64,000 nucleotides of DNA. Origin: Neobacillus citreus. GTDB lineage: Bacteria; Bacillota; Bacilli; Bacillales; Cytobacillaceae. Both the position numbers and the translations under genes were made by a program. The stretch covers positions 178,259-242,258 of the forward strand of contig NZ_JAGYPE020000001.1 in NCBI RefSeq assembly GCF_018343545.2, in the 5' to 3' direction. This document shows positions 15,750 through 25,414 of the stretch, piece after piece (within the stretch, counting starts at the first letter, position 1; every line of letters starts with the position of its first letter). A model generated the notes under the pieces. It did not search any database. It worked only from the letters and a program-made list of their open reading frames with translations, and had not been told where the DNA came from.

Positions 15750-17042
15750 TTACACCCAGCCGCGGAATTGTGCTGCTTCCGCCATTTTTCTAATACCTGT
15801 CATGTAGGCGGCCAAACGCATGTCAACTTGATATTCATGCGCTGTCCGATAGATTTTTTCGAAAGAGTCAACCATTACTTTTTTAAGTTTCTCGGCTACT
15901 TCCTCTTCAGTCCAATAATAGCCTTGATTATTTTGCACCCATTCAAAATAGGAAACTGTTACACCGCCTGCACTTGCCAAAATATCAGGGACAAGCAGGA
16001 CTCCGCGTTCAGTCAGAATATTCGTTGCTTCAAGAGTTGTCGGACCATTGGCAGCCTCCACTACGATTGCTGCTTTAATATTGGCTGCGTTTTCCGCAGT
16101 GATTTGATTTGAAATGGCAGCAGGAACAAGGATGTCACACTCTAATTCAAGCAGTTCTTTATTGGTAATTGTCTCCTTAAAGAGCTGTGAGAACGTACCA
16201 AAACTATCCCTTCTATCAAGCAAGTAGTCAATGTCAAGACCATTTGGGTCATGGACTCCGCCATAAACATCGGAAACAGCAATAACCTTTGCACCGGCAT
16301 CATGCATGAATTTAGCTAAATAGCTGCCCGCGTTTCCGAAACCTTGGATAACTACCCGAGCACCTTGCAGTTCAATACCTTTTTTCTTGACCGCTTCTTC
16401 GATGCAAATGGTTACGCCGCGTGCCGTTGCTGTTTCACGTCCTTGGGAACCGCCCAATACGATTGGTTTACCGGTAATAAATCCTGGTGAGTCGAACTCG
16501 CGAAGACGGCTGTATTCATCCATCATCCACGCCATAATTTGGGAGTTCGTATAAACATCTGGCGCCGGAATGTCTTTTGTCGGACCAACAATCTGACTAA
16601 TCGCACGAACATAGCCGCGGCTCAATCTTTCAAGCTCTCTAAAAGACATCTTCCGCGGGTCGCAGATGATGCCGCCTTTACCGCCGCCATAAGGAAGATT
16701 GGTGATCCCGCACTTTAAGCTCATCCAGATGGACAATGCTTTTACTTCTTCTTCATTCACTTCCGGATGGAAGCGAACGCCGCCCTTTGTTGGACCAACC
16801 GCATCATTATGCTGGGAGCGGTAACCGGTAAACACTTTAACAGAACCGTCATCCATTCTGACTGGAATACGGACTGTCAACATTCTTAATGGTTCTTTTA
16901 ATAAGTCAAACATCTCGTTTTGGTAACCCAATTTTGCCAAAGCCTTTTGTATTACTGTTTGTGTAGAGTAAAACAAATTTAATGACTCCTGCTCCTTTTG
17001 CTGCTCTTTTTTCATTTCATTTACCACTGCATTAACAGACAT
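15750..17042 (-). CDS. rocG: NAD-type glutamate dehydrogenase RocG
   Basis: 430 residues. The N-terminal catalytic domain has GYRSQHNDAVGPTKGGVRFHP and the catalytic lysine region LPYGGGKGGI. The Rossmann domain has VVIQGFGNAGSYLAK. It deaminates glutamate to 2-oxoglutarate and ammonia, the last step of arginine breakdown. Start ATG at 17042 is 6 bases after GAGGTG. The paralogue GudB is nearly identical in motifs, and the position in the roc operon favours RocG. It lies 39 bases downstream of rocD. Confidence 0.93.
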   Translation of the reverse strand: MSVNAVVNEMKKEQQKEQESLNLFYSTQTVIQKALAKLGYQNEMFDLLKEPLRMLTVRIPVRMDDGSVKVFTGYRSQHNDAVGPTKGGVRFHPEVNEEEVKALSIWMSLKCGITNLPYGGGKGGIICDPRKMSFRELERLSRGYVRAISQIVGPTKDIPAPDVYTNSQIMAWMMDEYSRLREFDSPGFITGKPIVLGGSQGRETATARGVTICIEEAVKKKGIELQGARVVIQGFGNAGSYLAKFMHDAGAKVIAVSDVYGGVHDPNGLDIDYLLDRRDSFGTFSQLFKETITNKELLELECDILVPAAISNQITAENAANIKAAIVVEAANGPTTLEATNILTERGVLLVPDILASAGGVTVSYFEWVQNNQGYYWTEEEVAEKLKKVMVDSFEKIYRTAHEYQVDMRLAAYMTGIRKMAEAAQFRGWV

Positions 17043-17081
17043 GGAAGACACCTCGTCAAATTTTTAAAATATTAATATTAA

Positions 17082-18284
17082 TTAACCTAAAATCTTTTGA
17101 ATTTTTGCAACTGCCCAATCAATTTCTTCTTTGGAAATGATCAGCGGCGGTGCAAAACGAATAACTGTATCATGCGTTTCTTTACATAACAAGCCTTCTT
17201 CTTTCAACTGTTCACAATATGGTCTTGCTTCCTCTGTTAGTTCCACCCCGATAAACAATCCTTTACCGCGGACTTCCTTAATCATCGGATTGCTGATTGT
17301 CTTCAATTGATCTAGGAAATATTTTCCTAATTCAAGTGAACGTTCAGGCAGTTTTTCCTCTTCGATGACATCAAGTGCTGCAAGGGACACGGCACAAGCA
17401 AGCGGATTCCCGCCAAAAGTGGAACCGTGCGATCCTGGATTAAATACACCTAAAACATCGGAATTGGCAACCACGCAGGAAATTGGGAATACCCCGCCGC
17501 CTAATGCCTTACCTAAAATAAGCATATCTGGTTCAACTTCTTCCCAATCGCAGGCAAACATTTTACCAGTACGGGCTAAGCCAACTTGAATTTCATCAGC
17601 AATAAATAAGACATTGTTTTCTTTACATAGTTCAGAAGCAGCCTTTAAAAATCCGTCAGGAGGTAAAATGATTCCTGCCTCACCTTGAATCGGTTCCATT
17701 AAGAATGCTGCAGTATTTGGAGTAATAGCTGCCTTTAACGCCTCAAGGTCACCGTAAGGAATTAATTTAATGCCAGGAAGCATCGGGCCAAAACCGCGCT
17801 TATATTCTGGGTCGGAAGATAAGGAAACCGCACCCATGGTCCGGCCATGGAAATTGCCTGTGCATGCAATGATTTCTGCCTGATTTTCTGCAATGCCTTT
17901 CACATCATAACCCCAGCGGCGTGCAGCTTTTAACGCTGTTTCAACTGCTTCTGCACCAGTGTTCATTGGAAGCGCCATGTTCTTGTTGGTCAGTTTGCAG
18001 ATTCTTTCATACCAAGGGCCGAGCTGGTCGTTATGGAATGCGCGTGATGTTAGAGTTACGCGGTCTGCCTGGTCTTTCAAAGCTTGAATGATTTTTGGAT
18101 GACGATGGCCCTGGTTTACTGCGGAATACGCACTAAGCATATCCATGTAGCGTGTTCCTTCAGGATTTTCCACCCAAACCCCTTCTGCCTTGGAAATGAC
18201 GATTGGCAGCGGATGATAGTTATTGGCTCCAAATTTATGTGTTTTTTCAATAATTTCAGTAGATTTAGTTGATGTCATAGTCAT
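17082..18284 (-). CDS. rocD: Ornithine aminotransferase RocD
   Basis: 400 residues, the usual length. A fold-type I, class III aminotransferase: [50 protein letters not shown] and the PLP lysine in [13 protein letters not shown] (about residue 255). It converts ornithine and 2-oxoglutarate to glutamate semialdehyde and glutamate. Start ATG at 18284 has GGGAGG 7 bases upstream. It sits between rocA and rocG with 61- and 39-base gaps and no internal terminator. Confidence 0.96.
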   Translation of the reverse strand: MTMTSTKSTEIIEKTHKFGANNYHPLPIVISKAEGVWVENPEGTRYMDMLSAYSAVNQGHRHPKIIQALKDQADRVTLTSRAFHNDQLGPWYERICKLTNKNMALPMNTGAEAVETALKAARRWGYDVKGIAENQAEIIACTGNFHGRTMGAVSLSSDPEYKRGFGPMLPGIKLIPYGDLEALKAAITPNTAAFLMEPIQGEAGIILPPDGFLKAASELCKENNVLFIADEIQVGLARTGKMFACDWEEVEPDMLILGKALGGGVFPISCVVANSDVLGVFNPGSHGSTFGGNPLACAVSLAALDVIEEEKLPERSLELGKYFLDQLKTISNPMIKEVRGKGLFIGVELTEEARPYCEQLKEEGLLCKETHDTVIRFAPPLIISKEEIDWAVAKIQKILG

Positions 18285-18345
18285 TTTATGTCCTCCCTTT
18301 ATAGTTGCAAGAGAGCTTGTGAGCCCCCTTGCTATCCTCTTAAAA

Positions 18346-19890
18346 TTACAGCGTTTCTGAAGTCGTTTTTGCTTGCATATGAAGAATTAAATAATCAGGG
18401 CCGCCTGCCTTGGAGTCCGTTCCTGACATATTAAATCCGCCAAATGGCTGATAGCCAACAATGGCACCTGTACAGCCCCGGTTGAAATAGAGATTACCTA
18501 CATGGAATTCGCGGCGCGCTCTTTCAATATGCTCGCGATTATTGGAAACCAATGCACCAGTTAAGCCATAATCGGTGTTATTGGCAATCTGCATCATATG
18601 GTCAAAATCACGTGCTTTAGCGATAGCCAATACCGGCCCAAAAATTTCCTCAAGCATAATGCGGGCATTCTCATCAACATCCGCAAAAATGGTCGGCTGA
18701 ATGAAGTAGCCCTTAGAATCGTCCCCTTCACCGCCGGTCATAAGTCTGCCTTCTTGTTTGCCAATTTCAATATAGCTCATGATTTTTTTGAAGGATCTTT
18801 CATCAATGACAGGTCCCATATAAGTATCGGCTGATTCAGGGCTTCCAAGCGTTAAAGTCTTGGTAAGGGCAACCACTTTTTCAAGAACTTCATCATAAAC
18901 ATCTTGGTGAATAACAGCACGTGATCCTGCGGAACATTTTTGACCAGAGAATCCGAAAGCTGAGTAAACGATAGAAGACACGGCTAAATCTAAATCTGCA
19001 TCTTTATCGACAACAACTGTATCTTTACCGCCCATTTCGGCTATTACACGCTTCAGCCAAATTTGGCCTGGGTTAACTTTAGCTGCGCGTTCGTAAATGC
19101 GGCAGCCCACTTCACGGGAACCTGTGAAGGATACGAAACGTGTTTTTGGATGGTCAACAAGATAATCCCCAATTTCAGCCCCGCTGCCTGGAACATAGTT
19201 CAATACTCCATTAGGAAGTCCAGCTTCATGCATCAGCTCTACAAATTTTGCAGCAATGATTGGCGTTGAGTTTGCCGGCTTTAAAAGCACAGTGTTTCCG
19301 GCAACAATCGCAGCAACTGTAGTTCCGGCCATGATCGCCAATGGGAAGTTAAATGGTGAAATGATAATACCCACTCCAAGCGGAATATAACCGAACTGAT
19401 TAAATTCACCGGGACGGCTGTATACTTGAACACCGTCTTTGATTTTCAGCATTTGACGGCCATAGAATTCTAAAAAGTCAATCGCTTCTGCAGTATCAGC
19501 ATCTGCTTCCTTCCATGGCTTCCCTGCTTCCTTCACCATGTAGCTGGAAAATTCATGCTTGCGGCGGCGCAGAATGGCTGCAGCGCGGAATATAATGTTG
19601 GCACGATGTTCAGGGGCCCAGTTTTTCCATGTTTCAAACGTAGTTAATGCTGTTTGCATAGCACTTTCAGCTAATTCTAGGTCAACCATCGATACGGTAC
19701 CGATAACTTCTTCCTTATTTGCTGGATTGATAGACGCAATCTTTTTGTCAGTTGTAATTAGCTCTCCGCCAATGACGACTGGATAGTGCTTGCCAAGTTG
19801 TGATTGAACAAAGTCAAGTGCATCTTGAAATGCTTTTTTATTTTTTTCTTCAGAAAAATTCGTAAGTGGTTCGTGTGTATACGGTTGCAT
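18346..19890 (-). CDS. rocA: 1-pyrroline-5-carboxylate dehydrogenase RocA
   Basis: 514 residues, matching the ~515 of B. subtilis RocA. Aldehyde dehydrogenase motifs: [22 protein letters not shown], the glutamate in VIAEMGGKD and the catalytic cysteine in [14 protein letters not shown] (about residue 300). It oxidises pyrroline-5-carboxylate to glutamate with NAD. ATG at 19890 lies 9 bases after GGAGG, and the longer in-frame start at 19920 has no ribosome site. First gene of the operon rocA-rocD-rocG-small gene, driven by the sigma-54 promoter just upstream. Confidence 0.96.
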   Translation of the reverse strand: MQPYTHEPLTNFSEEKNKKAFQDALDFVQSQLGKHYPVVIGGELITTDKKIASINPANKEEVIGTVSMVDLELAESAMQTALTTFETWKNWAPEHRANIIFRAAAILRRRKHEFSSYMVKEAGKPWKEADADTAEAIDFLEFYGRQMLKIKDGVQVYSRPGEFNQFGYIPLGVGIIISPFNFPLAIMAGTTVAAIVAGNTVLLKPANSTPIIAAKFVELMHEAGLPNGVLNYVPGSGAEIGDYLVDHPKTRFVSFTGSREVGCRIYERAAKVNPGQIWLKRVIAEMGGKDTVVVDKDADLDLAVSSIVYSAFGFSGQKCSAGSRAVIHQDVYDEVLEKVVALTKTLTLGSPESADTYMGPVIDERSFKKIMSYIEIGKQEGRLMTGGEGDDSKGYFIQPTIFADVDENARIMLEEIFGPVLAIAKARDFDHMMQIANNTDYGLTGALVSNNREHIERARREFHVGNLYFNRGCTGAIVGYQPFGGFNMSGTDSKAGGPDYLILHMQAKTTSETL

Positions 19891-19928
19891 GTAATTAAGC
19901 CTCCTTTGTTTGTAACACACTTTTAATA

Positions 19929-19945
19929 TGCAAGTTCCGTGCCAA
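19929..19945 (-). promoter_or_regulatory. Sigma-54 (SigL) promoter of rocA operon
   Basis: TTGGCACGGAACTTGCA on the minus strand is a full match to the -24/-12 consensus, 39 bases upstream of the rocA start codon. Confidence 0.93.
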
Positions 19946-20027
19946 CTGTTTTTTTGCAGTTTAACAACGTTTCAATATAAAAAACACGCCAATTTTTTTT
20001 GCTATTTTGCATATATTTAAGAATTTA

Positions 20028-20044
20028 CGCAAAATTATTTTGCA
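20028..20044. promoter_or_regulatory. RocR-type upstream activating site
   Basis: CGCAAAATTATTTTGCA is an almost perfect 17-bp palindrome centred about 90 bp upstream of the rocA promoter. A second half-site, ATTTTGCATA, lies at 20004-20013. It sits between rocA and rocR and fits the enhancer role of RocR. Confidence 0.7.
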
Positions 20045-20103
20045 TTACAGTCTGATTTTTGATTAAATTAGTGCATAAGGGATTTGCAAGGAGAGAAAAC
20101 GTC

Positions 20104-21519
20104 ATGGAAAATACAAAAAGAACAATCCAACAGCTGCAATATATAAACAGTATGTACAAAAGGATATTGGACGAGGTCGACGTAGGTGTCCACGCCGTCG
20201 ATAATACGGGGAAAACAATCGTTTACAATAAAAAAATGATGCAAATAGAGTCGATGGATATTCAGGAAGTAATCAATAAGAATTTGCTGGATGTCTTTAA
20301 ATTTAAAGATAATCAATCTAGTACACTAGTAAAAGCTCTACAGGATGGGAAAGAAACCAGCAATGTCAAGCAAACCTATTTTAATAATAAGGGCCGCGAA
20401 ATTACGACCATCAATAATACGATCCCGATTTATCAAAATGAAAATCTGCAAGGTGCAGTAGAAATTGCCAATGACGTGACGAAACTCGAACGCCTGATAA
20501 AAGGAAATACCAATAAAAGCGGCACCAGATATACGTTTGATAATATTATCGGGAATAGCCCTGCCCTTAAAGAAGTGATCGAGGCAGCGAAACGTGCGAG
20601 CCGGACTGCATCCTATGTATTAATCGTTGGGGAAACAGGTACAGGGAAAGAGCTTTTTGCACAGAGTATTCATAATGCCAGCACTCGGCTTGCCAGTCCA
20701 TTTATTTCGCAAAACTGTGCTGCCTTGCCTGATAATTTAATCGAAAGCCTTCTTTTCGGAACGAAACGCGGAGCTTTTACGGGCTCTGTTGATTCACCGG
20801 GATTATTTGAACAGGCTGAAGGCGGCACACTGTTACTTGATGAAATTAACTCTTTAAATTTGAATCTTCAGGCAAAGCTGCTTCGGGTTCTACAGGAACG
20901 AATGATCCGTAGAATCGGCGATACAAAGGATACACCTGTTGATGTCAGGGTGATCGCCAATATCAACGAGGATCCGATTGATGCCGTCGCCAATAACAAT
21001 CTTCGAAAGGATTTATATTATCGGCTGGGGGTGGTAACAATTTTCATCCCGCCATTAAGAGAAAGAAAAGAAGATATTCCATTATTGGTGGAGCACTTTA
21101 TCGAAAAATATAATGAACGTTTTCAAATGAATGTAAAAGGATTATCTGATGAGGTTAAGCAATCATTTTTTGAATATGATTGGCACGGTAACATCCGCGA
21201 GCTTGAACATATCATTGAAGCTGCGATGAACATCATGATGGATGAAGAAATCATCAAGTACTCCCATTTACCGTATCAATACCGCAATAAAATGCAATTG
21301 AAGGAAAGAATGCTGCCGCTTTCCACAGTTGATACCTATATTAATGAACAGGCAGATATTGCGATACCACTTAAGGAGCAACTGGAGCTATTTGAAAAAT
21401 CCTACATCGAGCATGTGTTGAAAAAGAATAATAACAATATTTCAAAGAGTGCCAAATTGCTAGGACTAAGCCGGCAAAGCCTGCAATATCGGATAAAAAA
21501 ACTAAATCTCAGCATTTAA
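20104..21519 (+). CDS. rocR: Sigma-54-dependent activator RocR
   Basis: 471 residues. An N-terminal PAS-type sensor (about 20-120) precedes an AAA+ domain (about 145-375) with Walker A GETGTGKELFA, the sigma-54 contact loop GAFTGS (usually GAFTGA), Walker B GGTLLLDEIN and the arginine-finger region RKDLYYRLGV. A C-terminal Fis-type helix-turn-helix (NNISKSAKLLGLSRQSLQYRIKKL) binds the activating sites. RocR senses ornithine or citrulline in B. subtilis. Start ATG at 20104 follows AAGGAGAG. It is divergent from the rocA operon. Confidence 0.93.
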   Translation: MENTKRTIQQLQYINSMYKRILDEVDVGVHAVDNTGKTIVYNKKMMQIESMDIQEVINKNLLDVFKFKDNQSSTLVKALQDGKETSNVKQTYFNNKGREITTINNTIPIYQNENLQGAVEIANDVTKLERLIKGNTNKSGTRYTFDNIIGNSPALKEVIEAAKRASRTASYVLIVGETGTGKELFAQSIHNASTRLASPFISQNCAALPDNLIESLLFGTKRGAFTGSVDSPGLFEQAEGGTLLLDEINSLNLNLQAKLLRVLQERMIRRIGDTKDTPVDVRVIANINEDPIDAVANNNLRKDLYYRLGVVTIFIPPLRERKEDIPLLVEHFIEKYNERFQMNVKGLSDEVKQSFFEYDWHGNIRELEHIIEAAMNIMMDEEIIKYSHLPYQYRNKMQLKERMLPLSTVDTYINEQADIAIPLKEQLELFEKSYIEHVLKKNNNNISKSAKLLGLSRQSLQYRIKKLNLSI

Positions 21520-21529
21520 TATTCAAAAA

Positions 21530-21563
21530 AAAAAGCGGTAATGAACAGGATTACCGCTTTTTT
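21530..21563 (+). terminator. Intrinsic terminator after rocR
   Basis: AAAAGCGGTAAT / ATTACCGCTTTT with a 7-base loop and a following T-run. Confidence 0.9.
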
Positions 21564-21701
21564 GCATTCACAAACAGGGCTTGTTTTACATAAAAATATT
21601 ATTATATAAAAGTATTTGCAGCAGCTGTTACCTTTTTAAAAATAAAAGCATAATTATTCCATTTTTACCCCATACTAAATAAAAACGTTGAGGTGAAAAA
21701 A

Positions 21702-21908
21702 ATGGGACTACTCAGCTCATTCAATCAATGGAGAGAAACACGCTATCAAAATCATCTCTCCAATATGAAAGACCAAGGCAAATGTCCAGATTGTTTTGGC
21801 CGAGGCTACACCGTTTACCCTTACAATGAATTTGCATATTTTAATTCGTTTGAATGTCCGGGATGTCAAGGCAGCGGCCATTACACGGATTGGGAAAGCT
21901 ATCAATAA
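21702..21908 (+). CDS. Small protein with DnaJ-type CxxCxGxG zinc motifs
   Basis: 68 residues. Two four-residue knuckles, CPDCFGRG and CPGCQGSG, are separated by about 20 residues and would form one zinc site like that of DnaJ. The N-terminal half is helical and charged. Start ATG at 21702 is 7 bases after GAGGTG. I do not recognise a named family. Zinc binding is inferred from spacing only. Confidence 0.75.
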   Translation: MGLLSSFNQWRETRYQNHLSNMKDQGKCPDCFGRGYTVYPYNEFAYFNSFECPGCQGSGHYTDWESYQ

Positions 21909-21928
21909 ACTAGTCCAAAATAGAAAGA

Positions 21929-21980
21929 GGCAGTCTCACATGGATTCTGATCCACTAGCCTTCGAGACTGCCTTCTTATT
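21929..21980 (+). terminator. Probable terminator hairpin with long loop
   Basis: GGCAGTCTC / GAGACTGCC arms separated by 26 bases, then TTCTTATTT. The long loop makes it less certain than the others. Confidence 0.5.
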
Positions 21981-22001
21981 TACTTGATTGGAGGTAATGC
22001 A

Positions 22002-22340
22002 ATGGCGGTTATTGTCCACCAGACATTCACGATAAAACAGGATAAATTTAAAGAAGGCATTGAAAATTTACGAGAAATAAAAAAATTTAGAATGGAAAAT
22101 TATAACCATAAGGTTGAGATTCTAACGCCAATTTCCGGGAACGATCATACATATGCATTGCTCTCTACTTACGACGGGTTAGCGGAGATGGAATGGCAAA
22201 ATAAGAAAATGTTTGATGATGAAGAATATCTGGAATTAATTGGACCATTTTTTCTTGAAAATATAGCAGAAGGCAGCATGTATACGCAGATTTATCGCAC
22301 GCTTAAAGATAAAAGCAATGAGAAGAAAAATGACAAATAA
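22002..22340 (+). CDS. Small ABM/NIPSNAP-like dimeric alpha-beta barrel protein
   Basis: 112 residues. The pattern MAVIVHQTFTIKQDKFKEGIENLREIKKF followed by a strand with DHTYALLSTYDGLAEMEW and an aromatic-rich C-terminal helix is that of antibiotic-biosynthesis-monooxygenase or NIPSNAP folds. No catalytic residue can be named. Start ATG at 22002 has GGAGG 7 bases upstream, and a TTG at 21984 is upstream of that site. Confidence 0.7.
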   Translation: MAVIVHQTFTIKQDKFKEGIENLREIKKFRMENYNHKVEILTPISGNDHTYALLSTYDGLAEMEWQNKKMFDDEEYLELIGPFFLENIAEGSMYTQIYRTLKDKSNEKKNDK

Positions 22341-22348
22341 CAGTAGAA

Positions 22349-22380
22349 AGCGTGCAAAAATTCTTTGCACGCTATTTTCT
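22349..22380. terminator. Bidirectional intrinsic terminator
   Basis: Perfect 10-bp stem AGCGTGCAAA / TTTGCACGCT with a 5-base loop and ATTTTC after it, between convergent genes. Confidence 0.85.
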
Positions 22381-22387
22381 ATTAAAA

Positions 22388-23692
22388 TCATATAGTTGTC
22401 GATGGCTGTTTTTCTTTCCAAATCTGTTCAAGTAAGATAGCCATAAAAGTCCCGACTAATAAACCATTTTTTCCCAGAATTTGAATCGCGTACGGAAGTC
22501 CATTTAAACCATCAGCAGGTAAAAACATTGTTCCAATCCCTAATAGGAGTGACACTCCAATAATGGCTATATTCCTATCGTTTAATGGGTGCTTTGTCAA
22601 TGACCTGATACCAATTGCCAGCATATCGATTAGTGTTGCTAAAAGTGCAGCACTTGCAACAGATAATGGCAGCGATGCCAACAAACTCACTGAACCAGGA
22701 AAAAAGGAAAAGGCCATTAAAACCCCACATGCTGAAACGAATGGAAAAATCCTGTATTGTTTGGTTATCTTAACAAACCCTGCAGTTGCCGGAAGCGGTA
22801 CAACGGCAATGGTTGAAAGTACAGCTGATAAAATATGAGAAAGTCCTCCAGCACATGTTCCTTTATAAAGCCTAACTTCTAATGATGTTTGTTGATTTGG
22901 AATTGTATCCGTTGCAGCACTAATAGCAGCAAATGTGTTTGAAATAAGTAAAAAGGTAAATAGGATCGATGTAATCAAAATACCACTTGTCATATGTGGA
23001 TATCCCCATGGAAATATCTCAGGAAGTTTAACCCATGATGTTGAATATGATATAGACTGTGAACTCTTACCGAAGATTAATAACAGCCCCCAACCGCATA
23101 ATATACCTATTAAAATTGCGTAACTTTTCAGCCAGCCCTTTCCTTTTGTGGAAAGGAAGATGATAAGGAAAAATACTAGTATTGCTGCAAAGAAACTCAG
23201 TTTGTCAATTTGGCCTGTAAGAGGATTTAAGGAAACCATTCCTTTTATAAATACACCACTTAGCTGGATAGCCAAAATAAAAAGAAAACAACCAGTTACC
23301 AATGGAGAGAAGAGGAATAGCAAATGACGTACCCATTTCGACACGCCTAATAACAATAGCAGCATTCCTGCTAAAATTAATCCAGCCTCAAGAGTCTGTA
23401 ATGTTTCTTTCATTGTCAATCCCTGCTCCGCACCAACTCCTGCGAAAATAACAAAAATGCTTACCCAGGACCCAGCAGGTCCGTCTGCAATTGGAAATCG
23501 ATGACCAAATTTCGCCTGAATAAAAGAGCTTAATCCGACAATAAAAAACGTTCTTTGCATAAGGTCCGAAATTGCTGCATCAGAAAGGTGAAATACATTT
23601 CCAATCACAATCGGAAGCGCAATCGAATTTGCGAGTAAATAGATAAACCATTGAATGGTACTAAAGAAGTTATTACTTTTACTCATTTGCAA
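22388..23692 (-). CDS. NCS2 purine/pyrimidine permease (YwdJ-like)
   Basis: 434 residues, about twelve helices. QAKFGHRFPIADGPAGSWVSIFVIFAGVG and TTIAVVPLPATAGFVKITKQ-type segments mark the nucleobase-cation symporter 2 family. Overall length and N-terminus resemble B. subtilis YwdJ. The exact base carried cannot be told. It starts at a TTG (23692) with GGAGG 9 bases upstream. The next ATG (23686) is spaced too far. I looked for a purine riboswitch in the 226-base upstream gap and found none. Confidence 0.85.
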   Translation of the reverse strand: MQMSKSNNFFSTIQWFIYLLANSIALPIVIGNVFHLSDAAISDLMQRTFFIVGLSSFIQAKFGHRFPIADGPAGSWVSIFVIFAGVGAEQGLTMKETLQTLEAGLILAGMLLLLLGVSKWVRHLLFLFSPLVTGCFLFILAIQLSGVFIKGMVSLNPLTGQIDKLSFFAAILVFFLIIFLSTKGKGWLKSYAILIGILCGWGLLLIFGKSSQSISYSTSWVKLPEIFPWGYPHMTSGILITSILFTFLLISNTFAAISAATDTIPNQQTSLEVRLYKGTCAGGLSHILSAVLSTIAVVPLPATAGFVKITKQYRIFPFVSACGVLMAFSFFPGSVSLLASLPLSVASAALLATLIDMLAIGIRSLTKHPLNDRNIAIIGVSLLLGIGTMFLPADGLNGLPYAIQILGKNGLLVGTFMAILLEQIWKEKQPSTTI

Positions 23693-23918
23693 AGCAGCTT
23701 ACCTCCAAAAAATTTTATTAAAATTCAAGGTCCCGTACCATCTAAAGAAAAGTGCCGGACAATCCATTAAAATATTCTTTATTACGTAACAACAAAATAC
23801 TGGAAAGCTAATCAGTGTCCCGACATCTTGGCTATATGTTCATTTTAGACACATTGCACAAATCCGTCTTTGTACCATTAATCCAAAATATCAGTATTTT
23901 TGTTAGGCAACATACACA

Positions 23919-24860
23919 ATGACTTTTTTTACATACTTTGATAAACTTGGCACGTTCTCAATACTTCATGATTGGACGTGCAAATTGATGAAGCAAACAG
24001 TTATATATAAGCAGAATGATTCCTTTGAACTAAAAGCAGATTACTATGGAACAAATCGAGAGCATGCACCTGTTGTGGTTTATATTCACGGCGGGGGATT
24101 AATTTGGGGAACAAGAAAAGAAATTAGTGACGATATGATCCGGTTATATACCGACAATGGGTTCGCGTTGTTTTCCATCGATTATCGCCTGGCTCCAGAA
24201 ACGAAGCTGCCGGAAATTCTCGAAGACATTCAAGATGGAATCGATTGGATTATCACAAAAGGGGCCGAACAGTTCTCGATTAATCCCCAAAAAGTCGCTG
24301 TAGTCGGCAGTTCCGCTGGCGGGTTTTTAGCACTAAGTACCGGCACCTTTAAAAATAAACCAAGCGCAATTGTCTCCTTCTATGGATATGGCGACATTTT
24401 AGGTAAATGGGCAACTTCACCAAGCAAATATTATTGTCAAAAAGACATGGTTCCACAAAATGTAGCAAATACTCTTTTTTCAGATAAGACACTTACCGAA
24501 GCCTCTGTAGAAAAGCGGTTCCTTCTTTATGTACATGGCAGACAGCAAGGCACTTGGATTAATTTAATCACTGGCACGATGCAAGAAAGCAACAAAGAAG
24601 AACTCAAGAAATATTGTCCAATTCACAATGTTACCAAAGACTATCCCCCAACACTATTGCTGCACGGGACAAAAGACATGGATGTTCCATACGAGCAGTC
24701 TGTGTTTATGAGAGCAGCCATCATCAAAGAATCTGTCGAAGCAAAGTTAATCACAGTATTAAATGGCGAGCATGTATTTGATCAAGAATTTCATGATCCT
24801 AAAGTTCAAAACGCCCTTCTACAAGTTGCTGATTTCCTGCATGCCCACCTAAACACGTAG
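23919..24860 (+). CDS. Alpha/beta hydrolase (HSL/GDXG-type esterase)
   Basis: Up to 313 residues. The oxyanion-hole motif HGGGL, the nucleophile elbow GSSAGG, the acid region HGTKDMDVPYEQ and the catalytic histidine in NGEHVFD define a complete triad of the hormone-sensitive-lipase group. The natural substrate is unknown. Start is uncertain: the first ATG (23919) has only a weak ribosome site. An ATG at 23988 would give MKQTVIYKQN, closer to the conserved domain start. Confidence 0.88.
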   Translation: MTFFTYFDKLGTFSILHDWTCKLMKQTVIYKQNDSFELKADYYGTNREHAPVVVYIHGGGLIWGTRKEISDDMIRLYTDNGFALFSIDYRLAPETKLPEILEDIQDGIDWIITKGAEQFSINPQKVAVVGSSAGGFLALSTGTFKNKPSAIVSFYGYGDILGKWATSPSKYYCQKDMVPQNVANTLFSDKTLTEASVEKRFLLYVHGRQQGTWINLITGTMQESNKEELKKYCPIHNVTKDYPPTLLLHGTKDMDVPYEQSVFMRAAIIKESVEAKLITVLNGEHVFDQEFHDPKVQNALLQVADFLHAHLNT

Positions 24861-24866
24861 AATAAT

Positions 24867-24909
24867 GAAAAAAGCCCGGTGCTGAAATTTCACAGACCGG
24901 ACTTTTTTC
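24867..24909. terminator. Intrinsic terminator between convergent genes
   Basis: AAAAAAGCCCGGT / ACCGGACTTTTTT, one mismatch, 15-base loop, T-run on the plus side. Confidence 0.75.
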
Positions 24910-24918
24910 GCTTATTTA

Positions 24919-25374
24919 TTACTTCTCGTTAAGCTTATGAAAATGCTCAAATAAGTTATCGCAATCATCTCTTTGTTCTACTTTAACCATTTTTATAACG
25001 CTATCATCTTCACCTTTTAAATATTTGCGCAGGTGCATGTCGGAGAACCCATGCTTATCAGCATCTTCTTTTGTATTAACGTAATATACCTCTTTAATCC
25101 CGGCCCAAATCATGACAGCCACACACATTGGACATGGCTCACAAGTTGCATACATTACGCAATCTGATAAATCAAAAGTCCCTAATTTTTTACAAGCTTC
25201 TCTAACCGCAACCAATTCTGCATGTGCAGAAGGGTCAGTATCTCTCATCATCGTATTACTTACTGCAGCAATGACTTCACCATCGCGTACAATTGTGGCA
25301 CCAAATGGTCCGCCGATCTTATTGTTCATACCTTCAATCGTTGCATCAACAGCCATTTTAATGTATTTTTCCAT
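24919..25374 (-). CDS. Guanine-deaminase-like nucleoside/base deaminase
   Basis: 151 residues of the cytidine-deaminase fold. Zinc ligands are in AHAELVAVR and CEPCPMCVAVMIWA, both intact, and GGPFGATIV is typical of GuaD. B. subtilis GuaD is 156 residues, but its C-terminal residues do not align well, so the base deaminated is not certain. ATG at 25374 follows GGAGG, and a longer frame from 25434 would overlap the upstream permease gene. It is the last gene of the seven-gene carbamoyl/nucleobase operon, which supports a nucleobase substrate. Confidence 0.85.
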   Translation of the reverse strand: MEKYIKMAVDATIEGMNNKIGGPFGATIVRDGEVIAAVSNTMMRDTDPSAHAELVAVREACKKLGTFDLSDCVMYATCEPCPMCVAVMIWAGIKEVYYVNTKEDADKHGFSDMHLRKYLKGEDDSVIKMVKVEQRDDCDNLFEHFHKLNEK

Positions 25375-25414
25375 AGCCAAATTCCTCCAAGCTTTGTTTA
25401 TAACACTTTCACTT

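Noticed and set aside
23693-23918. Purine riboswitch before the NCS2 permease
   Set aside because: The conserved junction sequences are absent.
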